NCBI GenBank assembly: GCA_963665085.2
Contig: CAXXXS010000001.1
Location: 4,402,001 to 4,466,000, forward strand
DNA from: G963665085 sp963665085
Lineage (GTDB): Bacteria > Bacteroidota > Bacteroidia > Bacteroidales > JAAAOM01
DNA length: 64,000 nt
Direction: 5' to 3'
Shown here: positions 59,533-64,000 of the stretch, one piece after another
Position numbering within the stretch: the stretch's first letter is position 1
How the letters are laid out: each line of letters opens with the position of its first letter
Made by a program: the position numbers and the translations under genes
Notes under the pieces: model-generated
Seen by the model: the letters and a program-made list of their open reading frames with translations, nothing else
What the model was told of the DNA's origin: nothing
The model's database searches: none

Positions 59533-60177
59533 TTAATTATTTAGGATGGAAAGATAGTGAATGATTTGATTAATTAAGAAATTTAATTGTATCTCATTCT
59601 GGACTTTTAAATCCATTTCATGATCTAATTCGCTGTTTTTATGACTTTTATCAGCTTTATTTTTTACTTCTTTTTTTAAACTTTTTAATGTATCAATTTC
59701 TTTATGTGTATCAATCATAAAATCTAAAGGAGAAGTTTTATCTATAAACTTACCTACTTTAAATTTTGCTTTAGAAAGGCTTGTAACATAATCTATTGGG
59801 AGATATTTTTCAAGACTAAGATTAATAAGTAAGTCAAAATCGGTTTTAATAAACGATTCTATATTTTCGCCCTTAGGCCTATAAAAAAGATTAAGATCTT
59901 TACCCGTAAAAAAACCAAAACCTTTTCGGTGTAAATAACTATCAATTAATGAATTGTTTTCAATAAAACCGATAGCACTAACATTGCTGTTTTCAGAAAG
60001 TGTTTTAACAAAATTTTTTATTATTTCGAAGTTTAATGTTAAACTGGCATTGAAAATTACTCCTATCTTCTTTGCTTTTTTTAGGTTGCATACGATTGGC
60101 GTTCTTTTATTTTTTTTGAGTTCGCGATCTAAAAGGTATTCTCCAATTCTGGCTCTTATATTTGAAACATTGCTCAT
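59533..60177 (-). CDS. DUF6913 family protein
   Basis: 214 residues without signal peptide. The middle part (K-I-G-V-I-F-N-A-S-L-T-L-N-F, D-L-L-I-N-L-S-L-E, K-F-K-V-G-K-F-I-D) is a conserved Bacteroidota domain of unknown function, always predicted cytoplasmic. The C-terminus has a lysine-rich coil. It is usually found next to dapA in this phylum and here precedes it by 15 bp, so a link to lysine/cell-wall metabolism or simple operon conservation is likely. I recall the family but not any activity. Confidence 0.75.
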   Translation of the reverse strand: MSNVSNIRARIGEYLLDRELKKNKRTPIVCNLKKAKKIGVIFNASLTLNFEIIKNFVKTLSENSNVSAIGFIENNSLIDSYLHRKGFGFFTGKDLNLFYRPKGENIESFIKTDFDLLINLSLEKYLPIDYVTSLSKAKFKVGKFIDKTSPLDFMIDTHKEIDTLKSLKKEVKNKADKSHKNSELDHEMDLKVQNEIQLNFLINQIIHYLSILNN

Positions 60178-60228
60178 TTATTTATAATCTTTAATAAATC
60201 TTAGGATTACAGAGTTTAGTAAATTTTG

Positions 60229-60261
60229 CAAAAATAAAGGAAGATAATTGATAAATGCAAA
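60229..60261 (-). promoter_or_regulatory. Bacteroidota-type promoter for DUF6913-dapA
   Basis: On the coding (minus) strand, TTTG (60261-60258) and TATTTTTG (60236-60229) match the -33 and -7 consensus with a 21-base spacer, about 50 bp upstream of the start codon. It is the best-matching promoter I found in the window. Confidence 0.55.
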
Positions 60262-60268
60262 TTTAGAT

Positions 60269-62266
60269 TTAAGCATTCAATAATTCCATAAATTCTTCCT
60301 CATTTATTATTTTAATGCCAAGGCTTTGGGCTTTCTCAAGTTTACTTGGCCCCATGTTTTCTCCGGCAACCAGATAATCTGTTTTTTTTGATATGGAAGA
60401 AACATTTTTACCTCCATGTTTTTCTATCATTTCCTTTAACTCTTCTCTTGAAAATTTTGTAAAAGTACCTGAAATAACAATTGACTTACCATCGAAGGAT
60501 TTATTGGTAGTTTCTGTATTTTCAATAACCTCAAATTGCAATCCGATTTCTTGTAATTTTTCTACCATGTTTCGTGAAGCCTCGGTATTAAAAAATTGCA
60601 CTACGCTATCTGCTATAACACCTCCAATTTCATTTACTGCAATTAAATCGTCATAAGAAGCATTCTTTAAGTTATCAATTGTTTTGAAATGCCTTGCAAG
60701 GGTTTTTGCAACAGTCTCACCAACAAAGCGGATTCCTAATGCAAATAAAACACGTTCAAAAGGAATTTTCTTTGATTCTTCAAGACTATCAATAATGTTT
60801 TGGGCCGATTTTTCTGCAAAACGATCCAGTTTTAAAAGATCTTCTTTTCTTAAAGCATAAAGATCAGTTATGTCTTTTATTAGTCCGTTTGTAAATAGTT
60901 GTTCAATAGTTGCCTGTGCCATATTAATATCCATAGCTTTACGGCTCACAAAGTGTTCTAATTTACCTCTTATTTGAGGCGAACATCCATATTCATTAGG
61001 ACAGAAATGCTTTGCTTCTCCTTCTTTTTTTATTAACTCAGTGCCACAAGCCGGACAATTACTGATATATTTTATTGGTTCTGCTTCTGGCGATCTTTTT
61101 TCTTTGTTAACACCAACAACCTTTGGTATTATTTCTCCACCTTTTTCAATATAAACGAAATCATTTAACCGGATATCATGATAAGCAATCTGTTCTGCAT
61201 TGTGTAATGATGCCCGTTTTACTGTTGTTCCAGCTAGTAATACTGGTTCTAAATTTGCAACGGGGGTAACCGCACCGGTTCTTCCAACCTGATAATCAAT
61301 TGACATAAGCCTTGTTTCAACTTGTTCTGCCTTAAATTTATAAGCAATAGCCCAACGGGGTGATTTAGCAGTAAATCCAAGTTCTTTCTGAAGCTCTAAT
61401 GAATCAACCTTAATAACAATGCCATCAATCTCAAAAGGTAATTCACTGCGTTGTTCATCCCATTTATCAACAAACGCGATAACTTCTTCAATAGAATTTA
61501 CTCTTTCTATGTATTGCAAGGGTACTTTAAAACCCCAGCTATGAGCTAGTTTAAGGTTATCCAGATGACTATTAGTTGGTAAATTGTTACTTAAAAGATA
61601 ATACAAGAAGCATTCCAGGGGCCTTTTTGCAACAATTGAAGAATTCTGAGTTTTAAGTGTTCCTGAGGCAGAGTTTCTTGCGTTTGCAAAAACCGGTTCA
61701 CCATTTTTTTCTCTTTCTTCATTCATCCTTTTAAAATCTGCTGTATTAAAAAAGATTTCGCCTCTTACCGTAAATAAATCCGGATATGTATTCTTTTTTA
61801 ATTTTAAAGGAATGCTTTTTATTGTTTTTACATTATTCGTTATATTATCTCCTTTAACTCCATCACCTCTGGTTAATGCATGAATCAATCTTCCATTTTC
61901 ATAAGTTAAACTGATGGAAGCACCATCATATTTTAACTCACATACGTATTGAAATTCTTGAGTAATAATTTTTTTGATGCGTTTATCAAAGTCCATCAGG
62001 TCCTCTTCAGAATAAGTATTTGAAAGGGATAACATAGGATATATATGTTCAACTTCCTGAAATTCAGAATTTAAATCACTTCCTACGCGCTGGGTAGGAG
62101 AAGCTGGATCATAAAACTCAGGATGTTTGGTTTCTAAATCTATTAGTTCATTTAATAGATTATCGAACTCAAAATCAGTTATTTCTGGTTGACTTAAAAC
62201 GTAATATTTATAATTGTATTCATCAATCTGAGTTCTTAATTGTTCGATTCTTTGTTCAATATTCAT
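60269..62266 (-). CDS. ligA: NAD-dependent DNA ligase LigA
   Basis: 665 residues, normal length. Domain Ia has Y-Y-V-L-S-Q-P-E-I-T-D-F-E-F-D; the adenylation domain carries the nucleophile K112 in C-E-L-K-Y-D-G; it then has the OB fold, the C4 zinc finger (C-P-A-C-G...H-F-C-P-N-E-Y-G-C), helix-hairpin-helix repeats, and a C-terminal BRCT domain (F-D-G-K-S-I-V-I-S-G-T-F). It seals nicks in replication and repair. It is divergent from the rel gene with 73 bp between start codons. Confidence 0.98.
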   Translation of the reverse strand: MNIEQRIEQLRTQIDEYNYKYYVLSQPEITDFEFDNLLNELIDLETKHPEFYDPASPTQRVGSDLNSEFQEVEHIYPMLSLSNTYSEEDLMDFDKRIKKIITQEFQYVCELKYDGASISLTYENGRLIHALTRGDGVKGDNITNNVKTIKSIPLKLKKNTYPDLFTVRGEIFFNTADFKRMNEEREKNGEPVFANARNSASGTLKTQNSSIVAKRPLECFLYYLLSNNLPTNSHLDNLKLAHSWGFKVPLQYIERVNSIEEVIAFVDKWDEQRSELPFEIDGIVIKVDSLELQKELGFTAKSPRWAIAYKFKAEQVETRLMSIDYQVGRTGAVTPVANLEPVLLAGTTVKRASLHNAEQIAYHDIRLNDFVYIEKGGEIIPKVVGVNKEKRSPEAEPIKYISNCPACGTELIKKEGEAKHFCPNEYGCSPQIRGKLEHFVSRKAMDINMAQATIEQLFTNGLIKDITDLYALRKEDLLKLDRFAEKSAQNIIDSLEESKKIPFERVLFALGIRFVGETVAKTLARHFKTIDNLKNASYDDLIAVNEIGGVIADSVVQFFNTEASRNMVEKLQEIGLQFEVIENTETTNKSFDGKSIVISGTFTKFSREELKEMIEKHGGKNVSSISKKTDYLVAGENMGPSKLEKAQSLGIKIINEEEFMELLNA

Positions 62267-62339
62267 TATTCTGAATTTTATGCTTAGCGTTCTGTATCTT
62301 GATTAATTTCTTCTGTTAATTTATATAACTTTGTATAAT

Positions 62340-64000
62340 ATGGATAATATAAACACTCAATATATAACAAAATTTCGCAAAGATGTTCTTCATCTACTTC
62401 ACGATGCATTGAAGGAGAGAAAAACAAATGATATTTCAAAATTACTTGATTTTGTCGAAAATAAATGCATTGAAAATAAACCGGAAGATCTTAAGAAGAT
62501 ACTTGATGATTCTTTAGCCATCGGTACCAGTTGTTATACTGATATCGGATTGGGATTAAATTCCTTTGCTTCAGCTGTTTTGTTTATGTTATTTAAATAT
62601 AATCTTGTTCAAGAAGATGAAGTTCATAAATTATTTAACAAAGAAACTTCTTCGTTATTTCAAGGTTTAGTTAACATTGCTGATTTTGGCACAAATACAT
62701 CAAAAACACAGGCTGAGAGTTTTAGAAGCTTCCTTCTCAATTTAGCCAGTGATATCAGGGTTGTTATGATTAAATTAGCAGAACGCCTGATAGAAATGAG
62801 GGGGTTAAAAGAAGCTAACCAGGAAGAACAAATTAAACTTTCTCACGAAGCACTCTATTTATATGCTCCTTTAGGCCATAAGTTAGGGCTCTACAGGATA
62901 AAATCTGAGATGGAGGATATTGCTCTTAAATTCACAGAGTTTGAAACATACAAAGAAATAGCCAATAAACTAAATCAAACCGCAAAAGCAAGGCAAAAGT
63001 TTATAGCAGACTTTATTTACCCTATAAAAAAACGATTAATAGAAGAGGGGCTAAAATTTGAAATTTTTGGACGACCAAAGTCTATTTCTTCTATCTATCA
63101 AAAGATGAAAAAAACAAATGTCTCTTTTGAAGAAGTCTACGATAAATTTGCTATCAGAATTATTCTAGATAGCCCAACAGAAAAGGAAAAAGCAGATTGT
63201 TGGAAGGTGTATTCTGTTGTTACAGAATCATATCAACCTAACCCTTTGAGGCTAAGAGACTGGATTTCAATGCCTAAGTCTAATGGTTATGAATCATTGC
63301 ATACAACCGTGGTTGTGCAAGGCGGACAATGGGTAGAAATACAAATTCGAACCGTGCGCATGAATGAAATTGCAGAAAAAGGTCTCGCAGCTCACTGGAA
63401 GTATAAAGGCCATAAAGTTCAGGATGGTGTTGATTCATGGATGACAAAAGTCCGTGATATCATGGAAAACATGGAGAAAGAGAGTGCCGATGCAATTGAT
63501 GATTTCAAGTTAAGTCTTTATCATAAGGAAGTTTTTGTATTTACCCCTAAAGGAGATTTAAAGAAATATCCTAAAGGGGCAACAATTTTGGATTTTGCTT
63601 TTGATATTCATACAGAAGTAGGCTCTTCTTGCATTGGAGCTTTAGTAAATGGACGTAATGTATCTATCCGTCACCAACTTACAAATGGCGAGAAAATTGA
63701 AATCCAGACTTCAAAAAATCAAAAGCCCAAATTAGATTGGTTAAATTATGTAGTAACATCAAAAGCCAAATCAAAAATAAAATTAGCTATAAATACGGCT
63801 AAAGTAAGAGACGCAGAGATTGGTAAAGACCTAATAAAAAGGCGGTTTAAAAACTGGAAAATCAGCTATGAGGATACAAACATCAATAAGCTGATGAAAC
63901 ATTATAAATGCAATACATCGCAAGAGTTTTATTATCGTGTTGCTAATGATATTATTGATTTATCGGATATAAAAGGAATACTTACAACTGATGATTCTGA
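62340..64000 (+). CDS. RelA/SpoT-type (p)ppGpp synthetase, partial (runs off the window)
   Basis: 553 codons from the ATG at 62340 to the window edge, with no stop. The N-terminal HD hydrolase domain is degenerate: where active enzymes have an H...HD motif this protein reads S-C-Y-T-D-I-G...F-A-S-A-V-L-F-M-L-F. The synthetase domain looks intact (G-R-P-K-S-I-S-S-I-Y-Q-K-M, Y-D-K-F-A-I-R-I-I, M-P-K-S-N-G-Y-E-S-L-H-T-T, E-I-Q-I-R-T), followed by a TGS domain (V-F-V-F-T-P-K-G-D-L) and the start of the C-terminal regulatory region. So it probably makes but does not degrade (p)ppGpp. TAACTTTG at 62326-62333 is a -7-like box right before the start, implying a very short leader. Confidence 0.92.
   Translation, partial: MDNINTQYITKFRKDVLHLLHDALKERKTNDISKLLDFVENKCIENKPEDLKKILDDSLAIGTSCYTDIGLGLNSFASAVLFMLFKYNLVQEDEVHKLFNKETSSLFQGLVNIADFGTNTSKTQAESFRSFLLNLASDIRVVMIKLAERLIEMRGLKEANQEEQIKLSHEALYLYAPLGHKLGLYRIKSEMEDIALKFTEFETYKEIANKLNQTAKARQKFIADFIYPIKKRLIEEGLKFEIFGRPKSISSIYQKMKKTNVSFEEVYDKFAIRIILDSPTEKEKADCWKVYSVVTESYQPNPLRLRDWISMPKSNGYESLHTTVVVQGGQWVEIQIRTVRMNEIAEKGLAAHWKYKGHKVQDGVDSWMTKVRDIMENMEKESADAIDDFKLSLYHKEVFVFTPKGDLKKYPKGATILDFAFDIHTEVGSSCIGALVNGRNVSIRHQLTNGEKIEIQTSKNQKPKLDWLNYVVTSKAKSKIKLAINTAKVRDAEIGKDLIKRRFKNWKISYEDTNINKLMKHYKCNTSQEFYYRVANDIIDLSDIKGILTTDDS

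Overview
The window is an AT-rich chromosomal segment of a Bacteroidota bacterium, most likely from the Bacteroidales/Marinilabiliales side of the phylum. The evidence is a type IX secretion (T9SS) sorting domain, a TonB-dependent receptor with a carboxypeptidase-regulatory-like plug, a Bacteroidota-type LptD, DUF4301 and DUF6913 proteins, a fused E1 alpha/beta 2-oxoacid dehydrogenase and Bacteroidota-type TAnnTTTG promoter boxes. No rRNA, tRNA or CRISPR array was recognised.

The left part (1-28909) is mostly ordinary core genome: a serine hydrolase; a 2-oxoacid dehydrogenase E2/E1 pair with a flavodoxin; RidA; divergent LptD and N-acetylmuramoyl-L-alanine amidase; dnaA, with a YigZ/IMPACT gene directly behind it that has no standard start codon; DUF4301; TPR and outer-membrane proteins; an HPt/receiver pair, an omega-amidase and a receiver-PAS-cyclase; ornithine aminotransferase; a TonB receptor with a small partner; and YjbQ. 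The right part (52885-64000) is again core: metallophosphatase lipoprotein, a COG3014-like lipoprotein with LpoB, a histidine kinase/response regulator pair, dapA, DUF6913, ligA and the start of a RelA/SpoT-type (p)ppGpp synthetase that runs off the window.

Between them (about 28910-52800) lies a repeat-rich accessory island. It holds a PIN-type toxin-antitoxin pair, a tight operon of four tail-fibre-like surface proteins, a small T9SS protein and a 2088-residue SpvB/VCBS/RHS polymorphic toxin with its immunity gene. Downstream is a tandem array of about six displaced toxin C-terminus/immunity cassettes. Most are 5'-truncated and lack start codons, while the immunity genes are mostly intact. 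The cassettes are separated by two families of short hairpin-rich elements (called P and Q here) and by two apparently identical 828-bp elements encoding a REP-associated (Y1, HUH) tyrosine transposase. One cassette still carries 85 bp identical to, and in frame with, the expressed RHS gene just upstream of its variable toxin tip, so a single homologous exchange would swap the toxin and immunity. An IS630-type element, an IS3-like remnant and a RelE/ParE-type toxin-antitoxin pair also sit in the array.

How it may work together (inference): the RHS protein is exported and displays a variable C-terminal toxin; the adjacent immunity protein protects the cell; the silent cassettes are a reservoir of old or alternative specificities; and the P/Q/transposase elements act as cassette boundaries and recombination substrates. 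Most immunity candidates begin with a signal peptide or membrane segment, suggesting protection at the envelope. All repeat identities were read by eye, and toxin activities are not known.
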